From positions 4,380 to 68,379 of the forward strand of contig CAJTRC010000003.1 of the NCBI GenBank assembly GCA_910578365.1: 64,000 bases of DNA, given 5' to 3'. The position numbers and the translations under genes were made by a program. Source of the stretch: an uncultured Muribaculaceae bacterium (GTDB lineage: Bacteria; Bacteroidota; Bacteroidia; Bacteroidales; Muribaculaceae). The notes under the pieces are model-generated. The model was not told where the DNA came from. It ran no database searches and saw only the letters and a program-made list of their open reading frames with translations. This document shows positions 10,055 to 18,176 of this stretch, one piece after another; the stretch's first letter is position 1, and each line of letters starts with the position of its first letter.

Positions 10055-11425
10055 ATGGCTAAAAAAACAAGCAAATCCGTATGGTATTGCAGCACATGCG
10101 GGGCCGACTCACCCAAATGGGTGGGTAAGTGCCCCGCATGTGGCGCTTGGAACACTATGGTCGAGGAGCGTGTGAGCGTCACCGCACAACGCACACCCTC
10201 GCCCGTGGCCGGAAACGTACGCTCGGTAGCCATGGCCGTCAACGACATCCAGGCTCTCGACGAACCCCGCATAAAGCTGCCCAGCGGCGAACTGAACCGT
10301 GTACTCGGAGGCGGTCTGGTACCCGGGTCGCTGGTGCTTTTAGGCGGCGAACCGGGCATAGGAAAGTCCACACTTGTACTCCAGAACCTGCTTTCCATAA
10401 AGTCCAAGACCATACTGTACGTGTCGGGCGAGGAAAGCGCCACTCAGCTGAAACTGCGCGCCGACCGCATAGGCCGCGGCAGCGACAACTGTTTCATAGT
10501 CTGCGAAACATCGCTCGAAAACATCTTCCGTCATATCGAAGAAGTACAGCCCGGCATACTGGTAATAGACTCAATCCAGACCATAGCCTCCGATGCCATC
10601 GAGTCGTCAGCCGGCTCCGTCAGCCAGGTGCGCGAGTGCGCCGCCAGTCTGCTTAAATACGCTAAGGAAGCATCGGTGCCGGTACTGCTCATAGGCCATA
10701 TCACCAAAGAAGGTTCGCTTGCAGGCCCCAAGGTACTGGAGCATATTGTCGATGCCGTAATACAGTTCGAGGGCGACCGACAGTACATGTACCGGATACT
10801 GCGCGCCATAAAGAACCGCTTCGGCTCTACCAGCGAACTCGGCATATACGAGATGTGCCGCCACGGACTGCGCGAGGTCACCAATCCTTCGGAAATGCTG
10901 CTGTCGCAGCACGACGAAGACCTCTCGGGCATGGCTATAGGCGTGACAATCGATGGCGCACGGCCTTTCCTCATCGAGGCACAGGCCTTGGTCAGCACTG
11001 CCGCCTACGGCACTCCACAGCGCAGTGTCACCGGCTTCGACGGCAAACGCATGAACATGCTCCTGGCTGTACTCGAAAAACGTGTCGGCTTCAAACTGGC
11101 TCAAAAAGACGTATTTCTGAACATTGCCGGAGGCCTCAAGGTAAACGATCCGGCACTCGACCTGTCTGTAATCAGCGCCGTACTGTCGAGCAACGTCGAT
11201 ATGGCCATACCGCGTGGCTACTGCATGGCCGGAGAAGTGGGTCTGTCGGGCGAAATCCGTCCTGTTACCCGTATAGAACAACGTATAAGCGAGGCCGAAA
11301 AACTTGGCATGACCCACATGCTCATACCGCAGGGCAATCTCAAGGGTGTCGACACTGCATCGATGCGTCTGAAACTCATTGAGGTTAAACGTGTCGACGA
11401 TGCTTTCAGGGCATTATTTGCGTAA
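10055..11425 (+). CDS. radA: DNA repair protein RadA (Sms)
   Basis: RadA is a hexameric RecA-like helicase that extends recombination intermediates. The 456-residue protein has an N-terminal C4 zinc finger (C12, C15, C26, C29) and Walker A GGEPGIGKST (97-106). The RadA-specific KNRFG motif is at 253-257, and a C-terminal Lon-type P-domain is visible (GGLKVNDPALDLSVISAVLSS region). It is 5 bp downstream of secA, so the two are probably co-transcribed. A perfect 12-bp palindrome (GGCGCCGGCGCC, 11446-11457) separates it from the convergent DUF4421 gene and may help terminate both. Confidence 0.96.
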   Translation: MAKKTSKSVWYCSTCGADSPKWVGKCPACGAWNTMVEERVSVTAQRTPSPVAGNVRSVAMAVNDIQALDEPRIKLPSGELNRVLGGGLVPGSLVLLGGEPGIGKSTLVLQNLLSIKSKTILYVSGEESATQLKLRADRIGRGSDNCFIVCETSLENIFRHIEEVQPGILVIDSIQTIASDAIESSAGSVSQVRECAASLLKYAKEASVPVLLIGHITKEGSLAGPKVLEHIVDAVIQFEGDRQYMYRILRAIKNRFGSTSELGIYEMCRHGLREVTNPSEMLLSQHDEDLSGMAIGVTIDGARPFLIEAQALVSTAAYGTPQRSVTGFDGKRMNMLLAVLEKRVGFKLAQKDVFLNIAGGLKVNDPALDLSVISAVLSSNVDMAIPRGYCMAGEVGLSGEIRPVTRIEQRISEAEKLGMTHMLIPQGNLKGVDTASMRLKLIEVKRVDDAFRALFA

Positions 11426-11457
11426 AAGCAATATGTTCACGGGCCGGCGCCGGCGCC

Positions 11458-12513
11458 TTACCACAGATTGAAGCGGTAGCCTACCGAAGCCTGGCCGGTA
11501 ATGAAAGCGTTGGCAAAAGTATGCTCCTTGTCGTATATCAGACCAATGTCGCACTTGCCTGTCATACCGGCGAACCACGGCCCGTTGTTCCATACCACCG
11601 ATGCGTTCAGGCGGTTGGATAGTGAAAACGACAGGTGCTCCTCGCTGCTGTTTATAAAACCTTTTTTAAGGCCGAGTACCGGCGATTCGCTCACACCAAT
11701 GGTCCAGTGCTTGCCCAGCACCCAGTTATAACCGTAGCCCAGACGAAAGGCAAAATTATGGGTCTTGACATTATACTGATAGTTTTGCCACGACGACGGC
11801 AGACGGTCAAGCATGTCGTGAGGCAAACCGCTGAAATCGAAGTCGAAATGCTGGGTAAAAATCGAAATACCTGCATAGGGCGAACCCTGGCTCTTCTGCT
11901 GCAGTTTGCTGTAGCCGAACGCCGCTGCCTGTGAGTACTTTTTGTGGTTGAAAAAATAATAGGTGTCGAGATTCCACGACGACACGTTTATGCCGTCGAA
12001 AGGCAGTTCCCTGTCTAAATTTTTGCCATCGATGCCGAAGTGGGTTATACGTGTGCCCACATCGTTGCTCACATAGTTGAACTCGGCCGCGAACAGGCTG
12101 CAGTTAAAACCGAAGTTGTACCGCGAACGAGCCTGCTGTGGACCGCCGAACAGACGCGAGAAGTTTATGTCGTAGCCTACCGATACCGCCATATATGTCA
12201 GATGAGCGCCAATCGATGTCGAGGGGTCGCTGCGCATGTGCATTATCGCCCGCTCGGGCAGCATAAAATTATAGAAGTCGAACCACGAGTCTGTGGTTAT
12301 TTTTACGTTGAACTTATAGCCGGTGCCCTTGACATAAGCAGAATCATAGGTATTGAAGAATTTGTCGCCCCAGCGGTACACACCCACACAGAAACGCGGA
12401 AATTTGCCCCATTCGGCAATAGAATCGAGAGCAAAACTTATGGCATGCGAAGATTGCACCACACCTGCAAAAAACGCTAAAACGAGCAGAATTTTTTTTA
12501 TTGAAGTCTTCAA
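11458..12513 (-). CDS. DUF4421 family outer-membrane protein with a TTG start
   Basis: This 351-residue protein has a signal peptide (about 1-25, ending SSHA) and many alternating aromatic/polar strands (YMAVSVGYDINFSRLFGG, ITHFGIDGKNL), ending in an aromatic-rich strand (SVGYRFNLW). It matches the Bacteroidetes DUF4421 family, predicted to form an outer-membrane beta barrel of unknown function. The first in-frame start is TTG at 12513. No ATG lies between it and the probable transcription start, and the signal peptide begins exactly there, so the TTG is probably genuine. A -7 box (12549 to 12542) precedes it by about 28 bp. Confidence 0.75.
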   Translation of the reverse strand: MKTSIKKILLVLAFFAGVVQSSHAISFALDSIAEWGKFPRFCVGVYRWGDKFFNTYDSAYVKGTGYKFNVKITTDSWFDFYNFMLPERAIMHMRSDPSTSIGAHLTYMAVSVGYDINFSRLFGGPQQARSRYNFGFNCSLFAAEFNYVSNDVGTRITHFGIDGKNLDRELPFDGINVSSWNLDTYYFFNHKKYSQAAAFGYSKLQQKSQGSPYAGISIFTQHFDFDFSGLPHDMLDRLPSSWQNYQYNVKTHNFAFRLGYGYNWVLGKHWTIGVSESPVLGLKKGFINSSEEHLSFSLSNRLNASVVWNNGPWFAGMTGKCDIGLIYDKEHTFANAFITGQASVGYRFNLW

Positions 12514-12541
12514 AGTCGTACCGGCTTGATATTTGGAACTG

Positions 12542-12549
12542 CAAAATTA
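12542..12549 (-). promoter_or_regulatory. promoter -7 box for the DUF4421 gene
   Basis: On the minus strand the bases read TAATTTTG, a full TAnnTTTG match. This places transcription about 25 nt upstream of the TTG start. Confidence 0.6.
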
Positions 12550-12599
12550 GTGATTTTTTCTGAAAAAAAATGAGCTACGGCAAGTTGTCGTTGTCGGAA

Positions 12600-12632
12600 T
12601 TGTATTTATTTGTGGAAAAAATCGTAACTTTG
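12600..12632 (+). promoter_or_regulatory. guaA promoter
   Basis: TAACTTTG (12625-12632) is a perfect -7 box, with TTG at 12600-12602 as a possible -33 element and a 22-bp spacer. Transcription would start near 12637-12639. This excludes the in-frame TTG at 12638 as the guaA start and supports the ATG at 12662. Confidence 0.7.
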
Positions 12633-12661
12633 CAGCATTGAAAATCGCAGACATTCACAAT

Positions 12662-14185
12662 ATGCAAGAAAAAATCATTATTCTCGACTTCGGATCGCAG
12701 ACCACGCAGCTGATTGGCCGCCGTGTACGCGAGCTGAACACTTATTGCGAAATTGTGCCATACAACAAATTTCCCTACGACGACAACTCGGTGATAGGCG
12801 TGATTCTATCCGGCAGCCCGTTCTCGGTCTACGACGAGAAAGCCTTCCGGATTGAGCTCGACCGTATCCGCGGTCACTATCCTCTGCTGGGAATCTGCTA
12901 CGGCGCACAGTTTATGGCCTATGCCAACGGTGGCAAAGTGGAGCCGGCCGACTCGCGCGAGTATGGCCGTGCCAATCTCACCAAGGTCGACGAGGTGAAC
13001 CCGCTGCTGCGCGGCATCGAACCCGGCGCACAGGTGTGGATGAGCCACGGCGACACCATCACCGAGCTTCCGGCCAACTTCCACATCATAGCCTCGACCG
13101 CCGAAGTGCCCTGCGCGGCCTACCAGGTAGAAGGCGAAGAAGTATGGGGCGTACAGTTCCACCCCGAAGTATACCACTCGGAGTGCGGCATGAAGCTGCT
13201 CGAAAACTTTGTGGCAGGCATCTGTGGCTCCACTCAGAGCTGGAGCGCCGAATCGTTTATCGACTCGACTGTGGCCGAACTCAAACAGCAGCTTGGCGAC
13301 GACAAGGTAGTGCTGGGCCTGAGCGGCGGCGTCGACTCGTCGGTGGCCGCTGTGCTGCTCAACCGTGCCATAGGCAAGAACCTGACCTGTATTTTCGTTG
13401 ACCACGGCATGCTGCGCAAAAACGAATTCCGCGATGTACTGCGCGACTACGAGTGTCTGGGCCTGAATGTTGTGGGTGTCGACGCCTCAGCCAAGTTCTT
13501 CAGCGAGCTCGCCGGTGTCACCGACCCCGAAACCAAGCGCAAAATCATAGGCAAAGGCTTCATCGACGTATTCGACGAAGAAGCCCACAAAATCAAGGAT
13601 GTCAAGTGGCTGGCCCAGGGTACCATCTACCCCGATTGCATTGAGTCGCTCTCAATCACCGGCACCACCATCAAGAGCCACCACAACGTAGGCGGCCTGC
13701 CCGAAAAGATGAATCTGAAGCTGTGCGAGCCTCTGCGCCTGCTGTTCAAGGACGAAGTTCGCGCCGTAGGCCGTTCGCTGGGCATGCCCGAGCACCTTAT
13801 CAAGCGTCATCCCTTCCCCGGTCCGGGTCTGGCCGTACGTATCCTTGGCGACATCACCGCCGAAAAGGTACGCATACTGCAGGATGCCGACGACATCTTC
13901 ATCCGCGGCCTGCGCGACTGGAACCTCTACGACAAGGTATGGCAGGCCGGCGTGATACTGCTGCCCGTACAGAGCGTGGGTGTGATGGGCGACGAACGCA
14001 CCTACGAACGCGCAGTAGCTCTCCGCGCCGTAACATCCACCGATGCCATGACCGCCGACTGGGCCCACCTGCCCTATGAGTTCATGGCTCAGGTGAGCAA
14101 CGACATCATCCGCAACGTCCGCGGCGTCAACCGAGTATGTTACGACATCTCGTCGAAGCCACCGGCAACCATCGAGTGGGAATGA
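12662..14185 (+). CDS. guaA: GMP synthase (glutamine-hydrolysing), 3' end rebuilt by a mobile element
   Basis: GuaA aminates XMP to GMP with glutamine-derived ammonia. Counting from the ATG at 12662 the protein has 507 residues. The class I amidotransferase triad is C79 (LGICYGAQF), H167 and E169 (GVQFHPEV), the ATP pyrophosphatase loop is SGGVDS (221-226), and the C-terminal dimerisation domain ends in the conserved IEWE. The last 13 coding bases (14171-14183) recur at 25633-25645, so the gene's 3' end appears to be the insertion site of the downstream element. The gene now ends in TGA, whereas the displaced copy ends in TAA. The protein sequence appears intact. Confidence 0.96.
   Translation: MQEKIIILDFGSQTTQLIGRRVRELNTYCEIVPYNKFPYDDNSVIGVILSGSPFSVYDEKAFRIELDRIRGHYPLLGICYGAQFMAYANGGKVEPADSREYGRANLTKVDEVNPLLRGIEPGAQVWMSHGDTITELPANFHIIASTAEVPCAAYQVEGEEVWGVQFHPEVYHSECGMKLLENFVAGICGSTQSWSAESFIDSTVAELKQQLGDDKVVLGLSGGVDSSVAAVLLNRAIGKNLTCIFVDHGMLRKNEFRDVLRDYECLGLNVVGVDASAKFFSELAGVTDPETKRKIIGKGFIDVFDEEAHKIKDVKWLAQGTIYPDCIESLSITGTTIKSHHNVGGLPEKMNLKLCEPLRLLFKDEVRAVGRSLGMPEHLIKRHPFPGPGLAVRILGDITAEKVRILQDADDIFIRGLRDWNLYDKVWQAGVILLPVQSVGVMGDERTYERAVALRAVTSTDAMTADWAHLPYEFMAQVSNDIIRNVRGVNRVCYDISSKPPATIEWE
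14171..14183 (+). repeat. putative attL core inside guaA
   Basis: ATCGAGTGGGAAT encodes IEWE plus the first base of the stop codon and is identical to 25633-25645. The bases after the core differ (GATATAGG here, AAAAATGC on the right), as expected for element DNA versus displaced host DNA. Confidence 0.7.
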
Positions 14186-14271
14186 TATAGGCACATTCAG
14201 ACCTCTCTGAACTATAGCCGATTACCCCACTTTGGAACAATCCACATAGATTGATACCAATCACTTACAAG

Positions 14272-14308
14272 CAATCCACGGTTAACTCGCTGAGTTTTCC
14301 GTGGATTG
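14272..14308 (+). terminator. hairpin after guaA, inside the element
   Basis: A 10-bp perfect stem (CAATCCACGG at 14272-14281 and CCGTGGATTG at 14299-14308) is followed by TCCTTTTTG. It can terminate guaA in the integrated state. Because it lies inside the presumed left end, it would be supplied by the element. Confidence 0.6.
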
Positions 14309-14336
14309 TCCTTTTTGCCCGATTTAGTGGAATTAG

Positions 14337-14376
14337 CCCCGATTTTCAACCCCGATGCTCCAAAACGTCCCCGATG
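14337..14376 (+). repeat. left-end CCCCGAT repeats (possible integrase arm sites)
   Basis: Three direct copies of CCCCGAT occur at 14337-14343, 14350-14356 and 14369-14375. The first two form a 21-bp block (14337-14357) repeated exactly at 25555-25575. A 14-bp AAAACGTCCCCGAT (14362-14375) also recurs at 25548-25561. The block ends 22 bp from the stop of the integrase gene. These could be arm-type integrase-binding sites, or the 21-bp block could itself be the att duplication. Confidence 0.6.
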
Positions 14377-14379
14377 GTG

Positions 14380-15696
14380 TTACTTGAAGAATTTTTGCAT
14401 ACTCTCAGAATGTTCTTCTTTTGAGATATTAAGATACTTCAAGAAATTCTGCTCGGTCTTGTGGCCTGTCATTTTCATTATTGAAACTACTGGTGCGCCT
14501 TGCCGATATAGATTAGTTGCAAAACTACGTCTCGCTGTATGGAATGTAATACGCTGATACTTCAAGAGCTTCACTGTTATTGTCCTCCCTTCTCGGATTG
14601 AGGAGCGTTCCGTCAATTCGTCAACCCCAGCCAATCGTCCAAGTTCTTGAAGTTGTGCGTTTGCTTTGCTCTTGTCGATTAATTTGGGAAATTTACCTTT
14701 ATACTTTTCGTAAAGTTCACGCACGAAAGGATGAAGAGGCACAATCACTTTTTCATTTGTCTTCTGAGTTTGAATCGTCAAAGTGTTACTTTTTAGATTG
14801 AAAACAGCATCATTGATACGATTCAAATCTGCTCTTCGGAGACCAGTCCAACAGCCTATGATAAAAAGGTCTCTTGTCGCTTCGATTGAGGATTTAGCGT
14901 CTATCGTTCCTTTACTGATTAGCTTGGGAATATCAAGACGGTAAATAGCCTCAATCTCTTGCATGGTCAACGCGATGTTGTCAACATCCGCTCCTTTGCT
15001 TGGATATTTATGGTATTCCGTTGTGCTAATCAGTCCTGCTTCAGTAGCCTCGTTAAGCCAGACCTTTAATATTGAAAAGGTTGCAACAACCGTATTCTTT
15101 GAATATCCCCCTTGTTTTCTACGAGCCGTATGATATGCCCAGTTGATAAACTTGTTTTTAAACTCCGTGTCAAAAATATCAAAGCTATCGGGAGTGTTTG
15201 TGTCTTTCATAAAAGCCTTCAGACGTTTCAACACTACTATGTGATGTCCTTTTGTCTTCTCGCTGATGTTACGGCCAGTAGCCTCACAAAACATAGAGGT
15301 TTTCTTGTCAATATGGGCTTGAAAGAATTGCAGAGGTGTCCGATTTTCCTTGCGGTCTTCCTCATCCGCTCTTTTAGCCGATACTGAGAGATGGCTGTCA
15401 AACATTGATTCAACACATTGAGGGTCGAAGGTGTCCAGTCTGTTTTTCACCGCCAATGCGTTCCAACTCTGTTCTATCGCATCCAATCGCTTGTTGATTT
15501 TCTTGTATTCCCTTTTGGCTCTCACTGTCTCCTTTTCTGAGATTATGCAGCGTTGTAACTGCTTATCCCAAATTACCGTCGGGATGGTTACATTTAACGA
15601 CCGTTTTATTGTCTTCCCTCCACAACGGCATATAGCCAAAATGAGGCTACGGTCTTTTGATGGATATTGGAGATTGAACTTAACTGCATTCTTCAT
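14380..15696 (-). CDS. tyrosine site-specific integrase
   Basis: This 438-residue phage-type integrase has an N-terminal arm-binding domain (about 1-100), a SAM-like core-binding domain (about 120-225) and a C-terminal catalytic domain. Catalytic residues are visible: R287 (TGLRRAD), K312 (TQKT), H386 and R389 (HTARRS), H412 (TGHKT) and nucleophile Y421 (FLKYLNIS). The layout resembles Bacteroidetes conjugative and mobilisable element integrases. Its 3' end lies 22 bp from the left-end repeats and about 195 bp from guaA. Its ATG directly abuts the stop of the serine recombinase gene (TAAATG), so both are probably made from one minus-strand transcript. Confidence 0.93.
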   Translation of the reverse strand: MKNAVKFNLQYPSKDRSLILAICRCGGKTIKRSLNVTIPTVIWDKQLQRCIISEKETVRAKREYKKINKRLDAIEQSWNALAVKNRLDTFDPQCVESMFDSHLSVSAKRADEEDRKENRTPLQFFQAHIDKKTSMFCEATGRNISEKTKGHHIVVLKRLKAFMKDTNTPDSFDIFDTEFKNKFINWAYHTARRKQGGYSKNTVVATFSILKVWLNEATEAGLISTTEYHKYPSKGADVDNIALTMQEIEAIYRLDIPKLISKGTIDAKSSIEATRDLFIIGCWTGLRRADLNRINDAVFNLKSNTLTIQTQKTNEKVIVPLHPFVRELYEKYKGKFPKLIDKSKANAQLQELGRLAGVDELTERSSIREGRTITVKLLKYQRITFHTARRSFATNLYRQGAPVVSIMKMTGHKTEQNFLKYLNISKEEHSESMQKFFK

Positions 15697-16341
15697 TTAG
15701 GCGATTCCTTTTGAGTTAACGATTTCGGCAACTTTTCTAATTGTTGTGATGCTCGTACCAGTTATTTTTCTAATGTTGCGAAGTGAGTACCCCTTGCGCA
15801 ATAGTCGCAATTCTTCTGAATATTCCTCCTTGTAGCTCTCTACCGATTTGGAGAAGCCTTCCTTACGTCCGACTTTACCGCCATTGTTGCGGAAGTTGTT
15901 GTAGCCACTTTCCATGCGTGAACGGATTAGGTTGCGCTCCATGCTGTTGAACTGAGCCAAGATTCCTAACAACATCGTTGCTATCGGATTGATAGAGCCG
16001 TCGGGTTGAAGTGTCTCAAGTCCATTTTGGTGAATGTACAAGCTGATTTTCTTTTCATTGAGAGTTTCTATAATAGAGAGGAAGTCAACTGCTCGTCTTG
16101 AAAGTCTGGAACATTCGTATATCAACACCTTGTCAATCTGATTGTTCTCTACATATCGCAATAAATCAGACATAGCTTCACGCTCTGCTATCTTTTTCGC
16201 TCCCGATATTTTCTCGCTGAAAGTCTTTACTACATCATATCCCATGCGGTCTGCATATTGAGTCAGCTCAGCCAACTGCCTTTCATAATCTTGACCTTGG
16301 GTTGATACTCTTGCGTATATTATGGCTTTAACAACATTCAT
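15697..16341 (-). CDS. small serine recombinase (resolvase/invertase family)
   Basis: This 214-residue protein has an N-terminal resolvase domain with the catalytic serine S13 in YARVST and a downstream ECSRLSRRAVD segment containing conserved arginines. A long helix leads to a C-terminal HTH (about 175-210: LLRKGYSLRNIRKITGTSITTIRKV). Such proteins resolve cointegrates, invert segments or help element excision. It is the first gene of the two-gene recombinase operon, with the integrase next. Its promoter-like box lies about 28 bp upstream. Invertase versus resolvase activity cannot be told from sequence alone. Confidence 0.9.
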   Translation of the reverse strand: MNVVKAIIYARVSTQGQDYERQLAELTQYADRMGYDVVKTFSEKISGAKKIAEREAMSDLLRYVENNQIDKVLIYECSRLSRRAVDFLSIIETLNEKKISLYIHQNGLETLQPDGSINPIATMLLGILAQFNSMERNLIRSRMESGYNNFRNNGGKVGRKEGFSKSVESYKEEYSEELRLLRKGYSLRNIRKITGTSITTIRKVAEIVNSKGIA

Positions 16342-16368
16342 TGATACTAAGCGTTAAGAAATACGCTG

Positions 16369-16376
16369 CAAAATTA
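16369..16376 (-). promoter_or_regulatory. promoter -7 box of the recombinase operon
   Basis: Minus-strand TAATTTTG is a full -7 match 28 bp upstream of the resolvase ATG. A short inverted repeat GCGT...ACGC (16351-16366) lies between box and start and could be an operator. Confidence 0.55.
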
Positions 16377-16436
16377 CAGCTAAAGTTATCTGAATCCAAA
16401 TTCTAACCCATAATAAAAGTTAATTTCAATATAATA

Positions 16437-16468
16437 TTTGATATTTTAGGTTATTTATTATACCTTTG
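16437..16468 (+). promoter_or_regulatory. promoter of the XRE regulator
   Basis: TTTG (16437-16440) and TACCTTTG (16461-16468) are separated by 20 bp, a near-ideal Bacteroidetes promoter. It diverges from the recombinase promoter about 60 bp away, so a regulator binding between them could control both. Confidence 0.75.
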
Positions 16469-16490
16469 CATATCCAACAGTAATAACACA

Positions 16491-16853
16491 ATGTCATCAG
16501 AATTATCTCAACGAGTGAAATACATTTGCTCCCAGCAGGGCAAACAACTCAAGGATTTGGCAGAACAGATGAAGATTAAGCCCGAAAGTCTCAGCAGGGC
16601 TTTGAATGGAAATCCGCAGATGTCAACAGTTCAATCCATTGCAAAGGCTTTGAATGTCAATATAGCGGATTTATTTCCAGTTCAAGACGCACCTCCAACT
16701 GTCAATTCTGACTTTATGGCTATGGTAGTGGATAAAGGTGAAGTACAGGTAATAAACTCTCGACATGAAATGATAATGTGGGCGTTGAATATGCGAGAGC
16801 GATTGTATGAGCAAAGAAGAAAACCCCGAACTTCGGATAATACTGATGAATAA
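16491..16853 (+). CDS. Cro/CI (XRE) family HTH regulator
   Basis: This 120-residue protein has an N-terminal HTH_XRE domain (about 5-62: QLKDLAEQMKIKPESLSRALNGNPQMSTV...). Its C-terminal part is short and charged, with no recognised enzymatic domain. It is transcribed divergently from the recombinase operon, the usual position for an element's master repressor, so control of excision is a reasonable inference. It ends 4 bp before the stop of the convergent methyltransferase-like gene. Confidence 0.88.
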   Translation: MSSELSQRVKYICSQQGKQLKDLAEQMKIKPESLSRALNGNPQMSTVQSIAKALNVNIADLFPVQDAPPTVNSDFMAMVVDKGEVQVINSRHEMIMWALNMRERLYEQRRKPRTSDNTDE

Positions 16854-16857
16854 CTCA

Positions 16858-17769
16858 TCAAATCTTGCGGAATACAAGGAAATAGGAGTGCATCTTTCGG
16901 GCGCAGAGTTGGCGATAGGCTGGTTTCAACAATTTGGTTTTAGCAATCAATAGAAACTGGTCTAATAGTTCAAATCCAAGTTTATAAGCCTCATTGATAA
17001 CGTAATGAGCTACCCATTCTTGCCGTCCTTGCTTCCAGTAATCCTGCGTTTTCATTACGAGTATGCCCTTGGGGGTGAGTAAACGATATGCCAGTTCAAT
17101 CATCTTGCTATTAGTGGCATACAGTTCCTCGTTTGTTCTGAATGAAGAAAAACGATTAAGCATGATACTGTCAAGGGACTTTTCAGTAAGACAACCTTCT
17201 ACCGTGAAAGGAAGGTCAATAACAATGGAATTAAAGCATCCGTCAGGAAGTGATTCTGCATCTTCTAACGGTCTCACGTCTTCACTTACTGGATATTTGT
17301 CAAATAGATGTACTGGGCGTGGAATACCAAAGTTATAGAAGCCTCCGACTGAGGTAGTGAGGTCGCAATCGAAAGTGGGAGCATTGTCGCAATAGAGCCT
17401 CAGAATCCCCGATAGAATTGCCGTTTGGTCTTTATCGACCGTCTTTATAGGAGCTGACAATTTGGAAAGGTTGACTTTTGAAACCTTATCGGTGTTAGGC
17501 TTTACTGGAACGCTCTCCATTGCCATGTACTTCTTAACCGTATTAAGTGACATTTTAAGAGCCTTGACAACCTCGGAAGGCTTTGCCTCTTTATGTGATT
17601 GAAGATATATCTTGACGGCATTATACCTCTTCACTTGCTCATCATATCGGCGGTCGATTCCTTGCTCATTGATGTATTTGCGGATAGCCGCCTCAGTCAC
17701 ACCGCACCGCTTGGCGTTATCTTCAACGCTAAGAGAGGGATTGTAATTTATGCGAGACCTCGTTGGCAT
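16858..17769 (-). CDS. HTH-containing protein with methyltransferase-like C-terminal domain
   Basis: Counting from the ATG at 17769 the protein has 303 residues (an in-frame TTG lies six bases upstream). The N-terminal 90 residues contain two HTH-like segments (DNAKRCGVTEAAIRKYINEQG and PSEVVKALKMSLNTVKKYM). The C-terminal part resembles N6-adenine or N4-cytosine methyltransferases: IVIDLPF (183-188) at the catalytic DPPF/Y position, LLTPKGILVMKTQ (230-242), and an RKMHSYFLVF end. No FxGxG-type SAM loop is obvious and DPPF is altered to DLPF, so it may be a divergent or inactive enzyme. A promoter-like TACCTTTG lies about 18 bp upstream. Confidence 0.65.
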   Translation of the reverse strand: MPTRSRINYNPSLSVEDNAKRCGVTEAAIRKYINEQGIDRRYDEQVKRYNAVKIYLQSHKEAKPSEVVKALKMSLNTVKKYMAMESVPVKPNTDKVSKVNLSKLSAPIKTVDKDQTAILSGILRLYCDNAPTFDCDLTTSVGGFYNFGIPRPVHLFDKYPVSEDVRPLEDAESLPDGCFNSIVIDLPFTVEGCLTEKSLDSIMLNRFSSFRTNEELYATNSKMIELAYRLLTPKGILVMKTQDYWKQGRQEWVAHYVINEAYKLGFELLDQFLLIAKTKLLKPAYRQLCARKMHSYFLVFRKI

Positions 17770-17787
17770 TATCAAATTTTTCTACCG

Positions 17788-17795
17788 CAAAGGTA
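17788..17795 (-). promoter_or_regulatory. promoter -7 box of the methyltransferase-like gene
   Basis: Minus-strand TACCTTTG lies 18 bp before the ATG at 17769, giving a 5' leader of only about 13 nt. It diverges from the plus-strand promoter at 17849. Confidence 0.6.
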
Positions 17796-17825
17796 ATAAT
17801 TTTTGATGAAACATAGCACTGCTCG

Positions 17826-17856
17826 CTTGCCGCCTCAGAAAAAATTTGTAAATTTG
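17826..17856 (+). promoter_or_regulatory. promoter of the candidate structured RNA
   Basis: TTG (17826-17828) and TAAATTTG (17849-17856) are separated by 20 bp. The first open reading frame lies more than 300 bp downstream, so the promoter makes either a non-coding RNA or a long leader. Confidence 0.65.
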
Positions 17857-17861
17857 TGGCG

Positions 17862-18105
17862 TCATTGGCTTGATAGCCTCTGACAAGACATAATGGAAAG
17901 TGTTTTAGCTTTCTCTGACTAACGAATCACCACCTCGTAAGACAAAGCAGAGAAGAGTCGAAGACGCTGTTCCCTCAGTCGTGCATATCCTTCTTTTTGC
18001 GATATACAGCAGACTGAGTGAGCTGCTGTAATCGTAAGTCTTCTTTGTCCGCTTGTGGTGAGCGCGTTAGTGAGATAAACGCTAAGGTGGCTCACTCTTT
18101 TTATT
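17862..18105 (+). ncRNA. candidate structured RNA or attenuated leader
   Basis: No gene is visible in this stretch, but it has a promoter at its start and a terminator-like hairpin at its end. The end hairpin pairs GTGAGC (18058-18063) with GCTCAC (18090-18095), extended by GCGTT/AACGC, followed by TCTTTTTATT. A second hairpin is ACAGCAG (18006-18012) with CTGCTGT (18023-18029). A long-range stem pairs GACAAAG (17941-17947) with CTTTGTC (18043-18049) around a nested GAAGAC (17960-17965)/GTCTTC (18038-18043); these share base 18043, so not all pairs form at once. It may be an independent RNA of about 240 nt or an attenuator for the downstream lipoprotein operon. I recognise no known RNA family. 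Confidence 0.5.
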
Positions 18106-18134
18106 GTGTCCTTACGAACTAACGAATCACCACC
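17918..18134 (+). repeat. 17-bp direct repeat exactly 200 bp apart
   Basis: ACTAACGAATCACCACC occurs at 17918-17934 and again at 18118-18134. The first copy is inside the candidate RNA, the second just after its terminator-like end and before the lipoprotein gene. TCGTAAG follows copy 1 (17935-17941) and its complement CTTACGA precedes copy 2 (18111-18117), so the flanks are inverted. Confidence 0.7.
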
Positions 18135-18176
18135 AAACGCCCTATAGAGCCGCCAAGGGCAATGAACTTTTCTGCA

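Noticed and set aside
12638..12661. upstream TTG start for guaA
   Set aside because: It would lie on the predicted transcription start; the ATG at 12662 gives the standard GuaA N terminus.
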